From assembly GCA_947500845.1 (NCBI GenBank), contig CANMTP010000004.1:124001-188000 (forward strand): DNA of 64,000 bases. The letters are read 5' to 3'. Shown one piece after another: positions 49,477-59,492 of this stretch (position 1 is the stretch's first letter; each line of letters begins with the position of its first letter). Under the pieces are notes generated by a model. That model did not search any database. It worked only from the letters and a program-made list of their open reading frames with translations, and had not been told where the DNA came from. This stretch comes from an uncultured Aquimarina sp. (lineage in GTDB: Bacteria; Bacteroidota; Bacteroidia; Flavobacteriales; Flavobacteriaceae). Made by a program: the position numbers and the translations under genes.

Positions 49477-50280
49477 ATGAAGGAACTGCTTACAAGATCT
49501 TTATCGGGCTTTTTATATGTCTCTATACTGCTCGTATCGATATTCATTTCTAAATATACTTTTCTAGGGATTTTTCTGGTGTTCGGGATGATTTCTATTT
49601 ATGAATTTCAAAAGTTAATTCACTTAAGAAATAAACGATTGTATCTTATATTTTTTGTCCTTTTCGCAACACTAAATATTTTTCAGGATCTACTTTATAT
49701 TACTATTCCGTTTTTAGTGCTAACTATTATCACAGAATTATTTTTGGTTAAAGATCTGGTTACTATTCGCATCATCCCGATGTTTGAACAACGAAAATAC
49801 CGAACGAGTATTTTTTATCTTACAACCTGTATTATTTTCCTAACGCTTGTACCCAATTATTCGGGAGAGTATGAACCATTAATTATTGCAGGAGCTTTTT
49901 TAATCACCTGGGCAAACGATACTTTTGCATATTTGGTAGGAAAAAACTTTGGAAAACATAAATTATTAGAAAGAATATCACCAAAAAAAACTATAGAAGG
50001 TTTTGTAGGCGGTTTTTTATTTTCGCTTCTAACAGGATATCTCATTGCCGTTCTATCTCATACGTTATCTATTACAATTTGGTTGATTATAAGCATAATT
50101 ATGAGTATTTTTGGCACACTGGGAGACTTAATTCAATCTAAGTTTAAAAGACAGGCAGGAGTTAAGGACAGCGGTACTATAATGCCAGGCCATGGCGGAA
50201 TTTATGATCGATTGGACAGTGTTATATTTGCGAGCCCATTTTTATACGCATTTTTACAAATTTTGAACTATGTTTCATAA
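49477..50280 (+). CDS. cdsA: Phosphatidate cytidylyltransferase
   Basis: 267 residues from ATG 49477; an earlier in-frame start at 49426 would overlap the LUD gene. It makes CDP-diacylglycerol at the inner membrane for phospholipid synthesis. About eight transmembrane segments are visible. The CdsA signature GTLGDLIQSKFKRQAGVKDSG with PGHGGIYDRLDS is complete near the C-terminus, and ITWANDTFAYLVGKNFGKHK is the other family block. Its end overlaps psd by 11 bases. Confidence 0.95.
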   Translation: MKELLTRSLSGFLYVSILLVSIFISKYTFLGIFLVFGMISIYEFQKLIHLRNKRLYLIFFVLFATLNIFQDLLYITIPFLVLTIITELFLVKDLVTIRIIPMFEQRKYRTSIFYLTTCIIFLTLVPNYSGEYEPLIIAGAFLITWANDTFAYLVGKNFGKHKLLERISPKKTIEGFVGGFLFSLLTGYLIAVLSHTLSITIWLIISIIMSIFGTLGDLIQSKFKRQAGVKDSGTIMPGHGGIYDRLDSVIFASPFLYAFLQILNYVS

Positions 50281-50917
50281 AGAAGGATATAGAATAATAT
50301 CAATAGCAATAGTATTGTTTTTAGGAATCAATGTTGCATCATATGTTTCCATTCAAATTAAAGAGTGGCAAATAGCAATATTTACGTTAACATTGGTTTT
50401 CTTTATTCTAATATTACAATTTTTTAGAAATCCTAAAAGAAAAACTTTTGTAGATGATAATACTGTTGTTGCACCAGTTGATGGAAAAGTAGTAGTCATT
50501 GAAGAAGTATTTGAAAAAGAACATTTCAACGACAACAGAATACAGGTTTCTATATTTATGTCTCCTGTTAATGTGCACGTGACCAGACATCCCATTACCG
50601 GTGAAGTCGTCTTGAGTAAATATCATCCTGGGAAATATCTTGTAGCCTGGCACCCTAAAGCTTCAGAAGAAAATGAAAGAACTACTGTCGTAGTAAAAAA
50701 TAACCTTGTAGAAATATTATACCGACAAATAGCCGGAGCACTTGCAAAAAGAATTGTAAATTATGCTAAAGAAGGGGAAAATGTGGTGCAAGGTTCTGAT
50801 AGTGGGTTTATAAAATTCGGTTCCAGAGTCGATGTGTTTCTACCTTTAGGAACTAAAGTAAATGTTACATTAAACCAAAAAGTAAAAGGAGGAGAAAGTG
50901 TTATCGCTTCATTATAA
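50270..50917 (+). CDS. psd: Phosphatidylserine decarboxylase (short form)
   Basis: 215 residues, the short archaetidylserine-decarboxylase-like form. It makes phosphatidylethanolamine. Two N-terminal membrane segments are followed by the catalytic part: VVAPVDGKVVVIEE, VSIFMSPVNVHVTRHPITG (His residues of the charge relay), and SGFIKFGSRVDVFLP, with the Gly-Ser of self-cleavage into the pyruvoyl enzyme. It overlaps cdsA, so CDP-DAG production and PE synthesis are translationally linked. Confidence 0.94.
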   Translation: MFHKEGYRIISIAIVLFLGINVASYVSIQIKEWQIAIFTLTLVFFILILQFFRNPKRKTFVDDNTVVAPVDGKVVVIEEVFEKEHFNDNRIQVSIFMSPVNVHVTRHPITGEVVLSKYHPGKYLVAWHPKASEENERTTVVVKNNLVEILYRQIAGALAKRIVNYAKEGENVVQGSDSGFIKFGSRVDVFLPLGTKVNVTLNQKVKGGESVIASL

Positions 50918-51018
50918 ATAAAAAGTAAGAGACCGTTCCCGCTCTTCAGTGGGATTAGTTCAACCAACTTTTTAAATATCCATTTATAGATAGAATATTT
51001 AAAAGTAGTTTCACTAAC

Positions 51019-51285
51019 ATGACCGAGGAAGAATTAAATATTGCTTTTAACAAAGCGTACGAGCGCGCTTGTAATACCAAAATATTGTTACCCCCTGATG
51101 TTATGCTTCATTTTTATGCTCATTATAAACAGGCTACTCATGCTGATGGCTTTTATACTCCATCTGGAAAAAGTGAACTCAGAAACGCTTTTAAGCTAAA
51201 TGCTCTTTTTCAAGTAAAGGATCTCACACAAAAAGAGGCAAAAATTAAATATATCGAATTGGTAAACAAATACATTATTGACTAA
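51019..51285 (+). CDS. Acyl-CoA-binding protein
   Basis: 88 residues, the size of a single four-helix ACBP domain. The opening EEELNIAFNKAYERACN, PPDVMLHFYAHYKQATHADG (the YxxYKQA acyl-CoA-binding block) and the later helix DLTQKEAKIKYIELVNKYI fit the family. It buffers long-chain acyl-CoA in the cytoplasm. It lies 100 bases downstream of psd on the same strand, supporting a role in lipid synthesis. Confidence 0.9.
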   Translation: MTEEELNIAFNKAYERACNTKILLPPDVMLHFYAHYKQATHADGFYTPSGKSELRNAFKLNALFQVKDLTQKEAKIKYIELVNKYIID

Positions 51286-51446
51286 AAATGACTGAAAAGA
51301 CACCTCTCCAATAGAAACAAGGGAATCCATACACTTTCAGTTGTGCAGATAGTCAAATTTCTTCAAAATTAAAATATGAAGCTCTAATAGGAGTCTAATG
51401 CCTTAACAATACAGTCTTTCCTACTTTCGATAGATAGATACCGACA

Positions 51447-54080
51447 CTAATTTTGTAAACTTGCTAAACTCGATTTTAGCGTAGCAATTTTTGCTTCTGC
51501 ATCCGCTTGTTTTTTAAGTTCATTTGCTATGACCTGCTCAGGAGCATTATTTACGAAACGCTCATTTTGCAATTTTTTCTGTACCGATTTCAAAAAACCT
51601 TCAGTGTAAGACAACTCTTCGGTGAGCTTTTTCAATTCTTCATCAATATCTATTGTACCAGAAACAGGGATAAAATATTCATTAGATCTCACTCTAAACG
51701 ATAGAGCTCCTTCTACCTTCTCATCAACATATTTAAGAGAAGACAGATTCCCTAATTTGTGAATAACCGAGTCAAAGGTAGCATCAAGTTTTTCACTATT
51801 GAGAACAGATAAGGCAATTGTCTCCTTAAAGGATATGTTTTTTTGCTTACGTATCGTTCTAATACCTGAAATAACATCTGCAGCAATTTCAAATCCCTTT
51901 ATCAAATGCTCATTAATCGGTGCTGTTTCAGGCCAGCTTGTTATGATTAAAGCTTCCGCTTTGCTTCTTTCTGTTATTTGTTGCCATATTTCTTCAGAAA
52001 TAAAAGGAACGAAGGGATGAAGAATCTTCAAATTATCTTCTAGGATCAAAATTATTTCCTGATACGTTTTGCTATCGATAGGACTACCGTACGCTGGTTT
52101 AATCATCTCCAACAACCAGCTACAGAAATCGTCCCAAACCAATTTGTAAGTAGTCATTAAAGCGTCGCTAATACGATATTTGCTATAATGGTCTTCTAAT
52201 TCTAATAGTGCTTGTTGAAATCTGGACTTGTACCAGTTAATAGAAACTATAGAAGATTCTGGTTGTTCTATTGTAGTATCTACTTCCCAGCCAAGAATCA
52301 ACCTAGAAGCATTGAATATTTTATTAACGAAAGCACTACCCTGTTTACATAAATCTTCATCAAACATCAAATCATTTCCTGCAGGCGAACTAAGCAACAT
52401 TCCTACTCGTATCCCATCGGCACCATATTGATCAATTAAATCTAAGGGGTCTGGAGAATTACCCAATGATTTGGACATTTTACGTCTTTGTTTATCTCTT
52501 ACAATTCCTGTGAGATATACATTGGTAAATGGTTTTTCTCCTCTGTATTCATATCCTGCGATAATCATTCTAGCTACCCAGAAAAATAAAATTTCTGGTG
52601 CAGTAACCAAATCATTTGTTGGGTAATAATAGTTTATTTCCTTATTATCGGGCTCCAAAATACCATTAAAAACACTTATGGGCCACAACCAGGAAGAGAA
52701 CCAAGTATCTAAGGCGTCTTCATCCTGAGTAAGGTCTTTATCTGTTAAAGAATCATTATTTGTTTTCTCCTTTGATAATATGAGAGCTTCTGCTCTACTC
52801 TCGGCCACAACAAAATCTTCTTTTCCGTCACCATAGAAATAGGCCGGAATTTGATGCCCCCACCAAAGTTGACGAGATATATTCCAATCTCTCACATTCT
52901 CCATCCAATGACGATAGGTATTTATAAATTTTTCTGGAACCAGATTTACTTCTTTTTTTAAAACTGCATCTAAAGCTGGTTTAGCAAGGTCTTTCATCTT
53001 CAAAAACCATTGATCACTCAATTTTGGTTCGATGATAGCTTTAGTGCGCTCACTAGTACCTACCTTATTAAGATGTGTTTCTATTTTATCAAGAGCTCCC
53101 AAAGACTCTAATTCTTTTACAATCTCTTTTCGTACGACAAATCGGTCTTTTCCCTCATAATGAAGTCCAAAACTATTTAAAGTAGCATCATCATTAAAAA
53201 TATCAACTACTTCTAAATTATGTGTATCACCAAGTTCTTTATCATTTGGATCATGAGCAGGGGTAACTTTTAGGCACCCGGTGCCAAATTCTATGTCAAC
53301 ATATTCATCTTCAATTATGGGTATTACTCGACCTGCAATCGGTACAATAGCCTTTTTCCCTTTAAGATGGGTGAATCTATCGTCGTTGGGGTTTATACAT
53401 ATAGCTGTATCACCCATGATCGTTTCAGGGCGCGTTGTAGCAATTGTTAACGTATCGTCATTACCCTCAATTTTATATTTCAAATAATATAAATTGCCTT
53501 GTTTTTCTTCGTACATTACCTCTTCGTCAGACAATGTGGTTTTTGCCTCAGGATCCCAATTTACCATTCTATACCCACGATAAATAAGACCCTTATTATA
53601 TAAATCCACAAAAACTTTGATTACAGATGAAGACAAATTGTCATCCATCGTAAAAGCTGTTCTTTCCCAATCACATGATGCTCCTAACTTTTTAAGCTGT
53701 TCCAGAATGATCCCTCCGTGTTTATGAGTCCATTCCCAGGCATGCTCTAAAAATTCTTCCCTGGTTAGATCTTTTTTATCAATTCCCTCTTCCTTAAGTT
53801 TGGCAACTACTTTTGCTTCTGTAGCAATAGAGGCATGATCAGTTCCTGGTACCCAGCATGTATTATATCCCTTAAGCCTGGCTCTACGTATCAATACATC
53901 TTGAATCGTATTATTAAGCATGTGTCCCATGTGCAAAACTCCAGTAACATTAGGTGGCGGAATAACGATTGTATACGCTTCTCTTTCATCTACTTCGGAA
54001 TGAAAATAATTATTCTTCATCCAGTAGTCATACCATTTTTTCTCTACTGATTTTGCATCGTATTTTGCAGCTAAAGCCAT
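51447..54080 (-). CDS. valS: Valyl-tRNA synthetase
   Basis: 877 residues from ATG 54080 ([16 protein letters not shown]); an ATG at 54113 adds 11 residues and is less likely by comparison with related starts. It charges tRNA-Val. The HIGH-type motif lies in [16 protein letters not shown] and the KMSKS motif in [16 protein letters not shown]. The editing domain occupies about residues 190-340. A C-terminal coiled coil ([20 protein letters not shown]...) is present as in the family. Monocistronic. Confidence 0.97.
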   Translation of the reverse strand: MALAAKYDAKSVEKKWYDYWMKNNYFHSEVDEREAYTIVIPPPNVTGVLHMGHMLNNTIQDVLIRRARLKGYNTCWVPGTDHASIATEAKVVAKLKEEGIDKKDLTREEFLEHAWEWTHKHGGIILEQLKKLGASCDWERTAFTMDDNLSSSVIKVFVDLYNKGLIYRGYRMVNWDPEAKTTLSDEEVMYEEKQGNLYYLKYKIEGNDDTLTIATTRPETIMGDTAICINPNDDRFTHLKGKKAIVPIAGRVIPIIEDEYVDIEFGTGCLKVTPAHDPNDKELGDTHNLEVVDIFNDDATLNSFGLHYEGKDRFVVRKEIVKELESLGALDKIETHLNKVGTSERTKAIIEPKLSDQWFLKMKDLAKPALDAVLKKEVNLVPEKFINTYRHWMENVRDWNISRQLWWGHQIPAYFYGDGKEDFVVAESRAEALILSKEKTNNDSLTDKDLTQDEDALDTWFSSWLWPISVFNGILEPDNKEINYYYPTNDLVTAPEILFFWVARMIIAGYEYRGEKPFTNVYLTGIVRDKQRRKMSKSLGNSPDPLDLIDQYGADGIRVGMLLSSPAGNDLMFDEDLCKQGSAFVNKIFNASRLILGWEVDTTIEQPESSIVSINWYKSRFQQALLELEDHYSKYRISDALMTTYKLVWDDFCSWLLEMIKPAYGSPIDSKTYQEIILILEDNLKILHPFVPFISEEIWQQITERSKAEALIITSWPETAPINEHLIKGFEIAADVISGIRTIRKQKNISFKETIALSVLNSEKLDATFDSVIHKLGNLSSLKYVDEKVEGALSFRVRSNEYFIPVSGTIDIDEELKKLTEELSYTEGFLKSVQKKLQNERFVNNAPEQVIANELKKQADAEAKIATLKSSLASLQN

Positions 54081-54340
54081 ACTTTGGTCCGATTTTTGGA
54101 AATTGAAATGCAAAAGTAATTATTAAAGTACGAAGTACGAAGTATGGATGTTAGAAATTACGATATTAGATATTAAAAAGTAAAAAAACTAAATCGAGAA
54201 TCGTATAATTTATCAGAAAATTGAAGTTTATGTTACTAAATTTTCTAATTTCACATACTCAACTTCTTATCTCGCTTTTTGATTGTAATTTTGAAGTTGG
54301 ATAAAAAATAGTACTTTTACAAACAACAAAAACCTACGTT

Positions 54341-54733
54341 ATGAAAAAAATGCTGATAATTCTGTTTGTTGGATTTTTGGGTGCAACGTTAAATGCCCAG
54401 AGTGCCAAAATAGAATTTAAAACCGAAGTTATCGATTATGGTGAGATCGCCAAAGGTAGTGATGGTGTGCGTCAGTTCGAATTTACAAATACAGGAGATG
54501 CTCCTTTAATTATTTCCAGGGTGTATTCTAGCTGTGGATGTACGATTCCCAAAAAACCCGAAAATCCTATTGCACCTGGAGAAACAGGAGTAATAGAAGT
54601 CAAATATGACACTAAAAGGGTTGGACCTATTCGTAAAACTATTACCGTTTATTCTAATGCTGAACAAGCAACTAAAGCTATAAAAATTAAAGGTACTGTA
54701 TTAGACAAGAGTGTTTTAGAAAAGAAGAATTAA
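54341..54733 (+). CDS. DUF1573 exported protein
   Basis: 130 residues with a signal peptide ending near LNAQ. The rest is an immunoglobulin-like (ASH/MSP-type) DUF1573 domain: IDYGEIAKGSDGVRQFEFTN, then a conserved VYSSCGCTIPKKP motif, and PGETGVIEVKYDTKRVGPI. Very common in Bacteroidota; the function is not known. The two close Cys may form a disulfide in the envelope. Ends at a bidirectional terminator. Confidence 0.87.
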   Translation: MKKMLIILFVGFLGATLNAQSAKIEFKTEVIDYGEIAKGSDGVRQFEFTNTGDAPLIISRVYSSCGCTIPKKPENPIAPGETGVIEVKYDTKRVGPIRKTITVYSNAEQATKAIKIKGTVLDKSVLEKKN

Positions 54734-54751
54734 AAACTATTTAAGTTCAAT

Positions 54752-54791
54752 ATTAAAAAAGGGATTGCTACATCGCAATTCCTTTTTTAAT
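54752..54791. terminator. Bidirectional terminator between DUF1573 and aspartyl protease genes
   Basis: A 17-bp stem (54752-54768 with 54775-54791, one G-T pair) has a 6-base TACATC loop. It begins with a run of A and ends with a run of T, so it can terminate both convergent genes. Confidence 0.9.
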
Positions 54792-54792
54792 A

Positions 54793-56178
54793 CTAAATTA
54801 CTTTCTTTAAGAAAAAAGTATATTTTAGTTGCACACCTAACCGATCTATTTTCATCTTAATTCTTTTTCCTTCTTCAAAGTAAAATAAATCATTAAGTTG
54901 TGATAGTTTGTACTGGTATGCTTTTTTACCATTTACTTCTAAAATAATATCACCCTTCTTTAATCCTGCTAAATCTGCCGGAGATTCCGACCGCACATCC
55001 GAAATCTCATACTTAGGTCTTAATATAAAATAATTTGATAGCTGTAGCGTTTTTTCATTAACAACACGATTAAGACCCAAATAAACTCTGTTTTTCTCAG
55101 CAGATTTGTTACCCACAGTATTTTTATCATCAGAACCTAGAGGGACAATTGCGTTAAAACCTACATGTTGGATGGTTAAACCACTCATATTATAATGAAA
55201 TGGCTTTTGAAAAAAATTATTCTTCTTGAAAGAGATTTTTTGATTAGGATAATCTATTATAAGATTAAATCGTCTCAAGACGTTACCCCCCAAAGAGCCT
55301 TCTCTTTTATCCAAAGATATTCCTTGTATATATTGTGAATCAGGAAACGCTGCAGTTACATCTTTCAATACGAAATCACCTATATGTAATTCGCCTACTT
55401 TTGATCTTTGTCCATAAATATCACCGTTAAATCCTTTTCCCAAGAAATCAGTAAAAGATTTGTCCGGTACTTTAATACCCTTTTCAGAGCTTTCAAACAG
55501 CCATAGAGAAGAGCCTGAACCAGAATCTAATAAAAGTCTGATGTCTAATAAGCCATTTTTAGTTTTGTATTTAGCACGAACCAAGGGTCTTTTATTTTGT
55601 TTACCAAAATCAATCGGAGTTTGATAGCATTTATCGCATTTCTTATAGACATATCGATTAGGTGTGTTTATTCTAATGTATTTTTTGACATAATCTATTT
55701 CAAGGATAAAATCCTTGAAAAAATCATATCCTATGATTCCATGTATTGGGAAGCCCATTCTTGGAGAAAAATTTATTGATTCGTCGAAAACTAAAAAAAC
55801 AGTATGGTTAGTACTGATAGCGTCTCCAATTTGCAAGACGTTATCCAGAGATTTGATAGCCTCTACAGATTGGTCTTCTCCTAAACCTCTTAAATAAATT
55901 TTTGAGGCATTTTTCAATTCAAGAGATTCTTTATTATCTGCGCTAAAAATTATCGTAGATCCCACTCCTGTATCTAGAATAAAAGAAAGCTCTACACCAT
56001 TAAGTACTATTGGAATGATGATAAGATTATTTGCTAATTCAAACCTAATTTTATCGCTTTTTTTACCATGAGGTAATCTAAAATTGGATTGCGAAAAAAT
56101 AGTGAAATTAGCAAACAACAATAAAACAAAAATATTCTTCTTGAGAAAATGAAAAAAATCTTGTACTAAAACTTCCAT
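54793..56178 (-). CDS. Exported retropepsin-like aspartyl protease with PDZ domain
   Basis: 461 residues with an N-terminal signal peptide. Two clan-AA aspartyl protease units are visible, with active-site Asp in SFILDTGVGSTIIF (about residue 69) and RLLLDSGSGSSLWLF (about 217). Each is followed by hydrophobic-Gly strands, so one chain supplies both halves of the active site. A PDZ domain occupies about 385-455 (SPADLAGLKKGDIILEVNGK). Substrate unknown. Probably periplasmic or surface-exposed. Confidence 0.85.
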   Translation of the reverse strand: MEVLVQDFFHFLKKNIFVLLLFANFTIFSQSNFRLPHGKKSDKIRFELANNLIIIPIVLNGVELSFILDTGVGSTIIFSADNKESLELKNASKIYLRGLGEDQSVEAIKSLDNVLQIGDAISTNHTVFLVFDESINFSPRMGFPIHGIIGYDFFKDFILEIDYVKKYIRINTPNRYVYKKCDKCYQTPIDFGKQNKRPLVRAKYKTKNGLLDIRLLLDSGSGSSLWLFESSEKGIKVPDKSFTDFLGKGFNGDIYGQRSKVGELHIGDFVLKDVTAAFPDSQYIQGISLDKREGSLGGNVLRRFNLIIDYPNQKISFKKNNFFQKPFHYNMSGLTIQHVGFNAIVPLGSDDKNTVGNKSAEKNRVYLGLNRVVNEKTLQLSNYFILRPKYEISDVRSESPADLAGLKKGDIILEVNGKKAYQYKLSQLNDLFYFEEGKRIKMKIDRLGVQLKYTFFLKKVI

Positions 56179-56227
56179 TACTTTAAATATAGAAAAATAG
56201 TTGAAAAATCATTCTAATAATACATCA

Positions 56228-56250
56228 ATTTCTTAAATATTTTAAGAAAT
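56228..56250. repeat. Inverted repeat upstream of the aminotransferase gene
   Basis: ATTTCTTAAA-TAT-TTTAAGAAAT, with perfect 10-bp arms and a 3-base loop, lies 33 bases before the ATG at 56283 and between divergent genes. An operator or small hairpin is possible. TATCTTTC lies close by, one base from the promoter consensus. Confidence 0.4.
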
Positions 56251-56282
56251 TTACCGCTATTTATCTTTCTAATTTATAAAAT

Positions 56283-57473
56283 ATGCCAGTAGTATCAATC
56301 AAAGGTAGGGCGATGCCCGAATCTCCAATTCGAAAGTTAGCACCCTTTGCAGAAAAAGCGATAAAAGAAGGTAAACATATATACCGTCTGAACATAGGCC
56401 AACCAGATATTAAAACTCCGGTTGAAGCAATTAATGCTGTAAGAAACAACAAATTAGAGATTTTGGCATATAGCCACTCTGCTGGATTCGAAAGTTTCAG
56501 AGAAAAACTCGCAGGATACTACGCAAAGCACGACATTACAATATCCTCAGAGGATATCTTGGTGACTACAGGGGGCAGTGAAGCCCTGATTTTTACAATG
56601 GGCAGTATTACTGATCCAGGTGATGAAATTATAGTTCCTGAACCTTTTTATGCAAACTATTATAGTTTTTCGACACAATCTAATATAAAAGTTGTTCCTG
56701 TAATTTCTAAAATAGCAAATAATTTTGCCCTACCAGCCATAGAAGAATTTGAAAAACTCATAACCTCTAAAACCAAAGCAATCTTAATTTGCAATCCGGG
56801 AAACCCAACGGGATATCTTTATAGTAAAAACGAAATAAAGCAATTAGCTGCATTGGCAATTAAATATGATTTATTCCTAATTTCTGATGAAGTATATCGA
56901 GAGTTTGTGTATGAGGAGTCGGAGCATTACTCAATTTTACAAGAAAAAGAGCTTAATGAGCATGCCATTGTTGTGGATTCTGTATCCAAACGGTATAGTA
57001 TGTGCGGTGCTCGCATAGGATGCATGGTAAGCAAAAATAAAAGCGTGATACAAACTGCCATGAAATTTGCACAAGCCAGGTTAAGCCCTCCTACCTTGGC
57101 ACAAATTGCAAGTGAAGCTGCATTAGAGGCCCCAGAGTCATATTATAGGGATACTGTTACCAAATATAAATTAAGAAGAGATACTTTAGTATCAGAACTT
57201 AAAGAAATTCCGGGTGTAAAAGTTGCTATTCCAAAGGGTGCATTTTATTGTATTGCCGAATTACCTGTAAAAAATGCAGATCATTTTGCAGAATGGTTAT
57301 TAGATAAATTTGATTTGGATAATGAAACTGTTATGTTAGCACCGGCTTCTGGTTTTTATTCAAGTGCAAATGAAGGATTAAACCAAGTCAGGATTGCGTA
57401 TGTCTTAAACCGAAGAGATCTTAGAAAAGCAGTCAATATCCTAAAGTTTGCATTAGAAAAATACAAAGATTAA
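56283..57473 (+). CDS. PLP-dependent class I/II aminotransferase
   Basis: 396 residues, complete fold-type I enzyme. The blocks are HIYRLNIGQPDIKTP, YSHSAGFESFREKLAGYY, TTGGSEALIF, CNPGNPTGYLYSK, ISDEVYREFVYE, and the PLP-binding Lys in SVSKRYSMCGARIGCM with the phosphate-binding residues following. Aspartate- or aromatic-type specificity is likely for this group, but the exact substrate cannot be fixed from sequence alone. Its stop overlaps the murB start (TAATG). Confidence 0.9.
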   Translation: MPVVSIKGRAMPESPIRKLAPFAEKAIKEGKHIYRLNIGQPDIKTPVEAINAVRNNKLEILAYSHSAGFESFREKLAGYYAKHDITISSEDILVTTGGSEALIFTMGSITDPGDEIIVPEPFYANYYSFSTQSNIKVVPVISKIANNFALPAIEEFEKLITSKTKAILICNPGNPTGYLYSKNEIKQLAALAIKYDLFLISDEVYREFVYEESEHYSILQEKELNEHAIVVDSVSKRYSMCGARIGCMVSKNKSVIQTAMKFAQARLSPPTLAQIASEAALEAPESYYRDTVTKYKLRRDTLVSELKEIPGVKVAIPKGAFYCIAELPVKNADHFAEWLLDKFDLDNETVMLAPASGFYSSANEGLNQVRIAYVLNRRDLRKAVNILKFALEKYKD

Positions 57474-58486
57474 TGAAAATCGAATACAACAAATCCTTAA
57501 AAAAATACAATACTTTCGGGATAGACGTATTAGCTACTGAATTTATTGAAATCACTAGCGAATCAGAACTTAAAAAAATTCTTTTAGAAAAAGAAGAAAA
57601 AGAATTATTTGTTATAAGTGGCGGTAGTAATATGCTATTAACTCAAAATATCGATGCATTGGTACTGCATATAGCTATAAGCGGAATCACAATCCAGGAA
57701 GAATCAGATAATTTTGTTATCATTTCTGCTAGTGCCGGTGAAAACTGGCATGATTTTGTTCAGTATTGTATACATAATGATTATGGTGGACTAGAAAATT
57801 TATCTCTCATACCCGGATATGTAGGTAGTGCACCTATCCAAAATATAGGCGCTTATGGAGTAGAACTTAAAGATACCTTTGTGAGTTGTGAAGCTATTAA
57901 CATTGCTTCAGGAAAAAAACAAATCTTTTCAAATACCGATTGTAAATTTGGATATCGAAACTCCATTTTTAAAAATGAAGTGAAGGGTAAATTTATTATT
58001 ACTAAGGTAACTTTCAAACTTAGTAAAAAAAACCATGCTCTTAACACCAGTTATGGTGCTATTGAAAATGCTTTAGTTGACAAAGGAATTATATCTCCAA
58101 CGATTAAAGATGTTGCTGAAGCAGTGATTCAGATTCGGAAAAGCAAACTACCTGATCCCTCTGAGATTGGTAATAGTGGTAGTTTCTTTAAAAATCCGAT
58201 AATATCTATCGATCATTTCTCCAAAATTCAAAACTTGCATGCCAATATCCCCTTTTACAAAATCGACAATCAAAATATTAAGGTACCCGCTGGTTGGCTT
58301 ATCGAACAAAATGGTTTTAAGGGAAAACGTTGGGGAGATGCCGGGGTTCACGAAAAACAAGCCCTAGTTTTGGTAAATTATAATAATGCCACAGGTAAAG
58401 AAATACTTGACCTGTCTAAAAGAATTCAAAAGAAGATCAAAGATGAATTTGATATATATTTAGAAACTGAAGTCAATATCATATAG
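57473..58486 (+). CDS. murB: UDP-N-acetylenolpyruvoylglucosamine reductase
   Basis: 337 residues. A flavoprotein that makes UDP-N-acetylmuramate for peptidoglycan. The FAD-binding part has FVISGGSNMLLT, LSLIPGYVGSAPIQNIGAYGVEL and KFGYRNSIFK. The C-terminal substrate part has IGNSGSFFKNPI with the catalytic Ser, and PAGWLIEQNGFKGKRWGDAGVH. Length and the lack of the type II deletion point to a type I MurB. It overlaps the aminotransferase gene by one base, so both are likely translated together. Confidence 0.95.
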   Translation: MKIEYNKSLKKYNTFGIDVLATEFIEITSESELKKILLEKEEKELFVISGGSNMLLTQNIDALVLHIAISGITIQEESDNFVIISASAGENWHDFVQYCIHNDYGGLENLSLIPGYVGSAPIQNIGAYGVELKDTFVSCEAINIASGKKQIFSNTDCKFGYRNSIFKNEVKGKFIITKVTFKLSKKNHALNTSYGAIENALVDKGIISPTIKDVAEAVIQIRKSKLPDPSEIGNSGSFFKNPIISIDHFSKIQNLHANIPFYKIDNQNIKVPAGWLIEQNGFKGKRWGDAGVHEKQALVLVNYNNATGKEILDLSKRIQKKIKDEFDIYLETEVNII

Positions 58487-58611
58487 CTGAATTGATAAAA
58501 AAATTATAGTATTCTTTTTTAGAGACTATGTTATAATATAAGATCTTATAAAAAAAAGCTAATATTACGCTTAATTTTCTGTTTAGCATCTACATAGCCA
58601 TACATTCTTTG

Positions 58612-58619
58612 TATCTTTG
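58612..58619 (+). promoter_or_regulatory. Promoter -7 element of the small Cys-rich gene
   Basis: TATCTTTG, an exact TAnnTTTG match, ends 28 bases before the ATG at 58648 and excludes much longer upstream starts. Confidence 0.5.
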
Positions 58620-58647
58620 CAACTAATTTTGATTGTACTCTAGTATT

Positions 58648-58854
58648 ATGAAGCTTTTATTACTTACAGTAGGTTTATTACTCCTGGCTTTCGGCGGAAT
58701 AGCTATTAAATTATGGGCCAAAAAAGACGGAAAATTTGCAGGTACCTGTGCTAGCCAAAGCCCTTTTCTTAATAAAGAAGGTGAATCTTGTTCTTTATGT
58801 GGTAAAACCCCAGATCAGTATTCTAATTGTAATGAAAAAGAACATTCAAAATAA
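58648..58854 (+). CDS. Small membrane or secreted Cys-rich protein
   Basis: 68 residues. One N-terminal hydrophobic helix (MKLLLLTVGLLLLAFGGIAI) is followed by a soluble tail with four Cys (GTCASQ, CSLCGK, SNCNEK), enough for one metal site or two disulfides. I do not recognise a named family. The start at 58648 is preferred over TTG 58633. It ends just upstream of a sigma factor gene on the same strand. Confidence 0.65.
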   Translation: MKLLLLTVGLLLLAFGGIAIKLWAKKDGKFAGTCASQSPFLNKEGESCSLCGKTPDQYSNCNEKEHSK

Positions 58855-58887
58855 ATTACTGAAGGCATTCTATTCAAAAAGAATTCA

Positions 58888-59469
58888 TTGAAAAAAGGAC
58901 ATCCTACTCGATTAGAAGATCACATTAGTAAAGCAAAAGATGGGAATCAAGCATCTTTTAACTATCTTCTTGATACATTTTGGAATGAAGTTTATAATTT
59001 TCAATTGAAGAGGACACGGGATGAATATGAAGCTGAAGATATTACGATACAAAGTTTTTCAAGAGCTTTTGATAAAATAGATACTTTTAAAGAGGAGTTT
59101 AATTTTAAAACATGGCTAATCCAGATCTCTAAGAATATTCATATAGATCTATTAAGAAAGAAAAAAGCTTCTATTCATTCACAAACAACTACTCAAGTAG
59201 ATGATTCTGTTTACAGAATTATTGATGATAATCCAACACCTGAAGACAAATTGATTACCGAGCAAAACCTTGCTCAACTACTTCTTTACATCAAACAATT
59301 AAAGCCACCTTACCAGAAGGTAATTAATCTTCGTTATTTCCAGGAGCTTAGTTATAAGGAAATTGCGAATAATCTAGACGAATCGATAAATAATGTGAAA
59401 GTAAAGCTTCTAAGAGCTAAAAAATTGTTATCAGAAATAATTAATGCCGCCAAGGGAAAAGAAGAATGA
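58888..59469 (+). CDS. RNA polymerase sigma factor, ECF-type
   Basis: 193 residues from TTG 58888. Sigma region 2 is visible as FNYLLDTFWNEVYNFQLKRT with AEDITIQSFSRAFDKIDTF and FKTWLIQISKNIHIDLLRKK. Region 4 is QLKPPYQKVINLRYFQELSYKEIANNLDESINNVKVKLLRAKKLL. No anti-sigma gene is next to it. A linker rich in Ser, Gln and Asp joins the domains. Its target promoters are unknown. The start lies 33 bases after the small Cys-rich gene, so co-transcription is possible. Confidence 0.9.
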   Translation: MKKGHPTRLEDHISKAKDGNQASFNYLLDTFWNEVYNFQLKRTRDEYEAEDITIQSFSRAFDKIDTFKEEFNFKTWLIQISKNIHIDLLRKKKASIHSQTTTQVDDSVYRIIDDNPTPEDKLITEQNLAQLLLYIKQLKPPYQKVINLRYFQELSYKEIANNLDESINNVKVKLLRAKKLLSEIINAAKGKEE

Positions 59470-59492
59470 TACGCGATAATAAAAGAAAAAAT

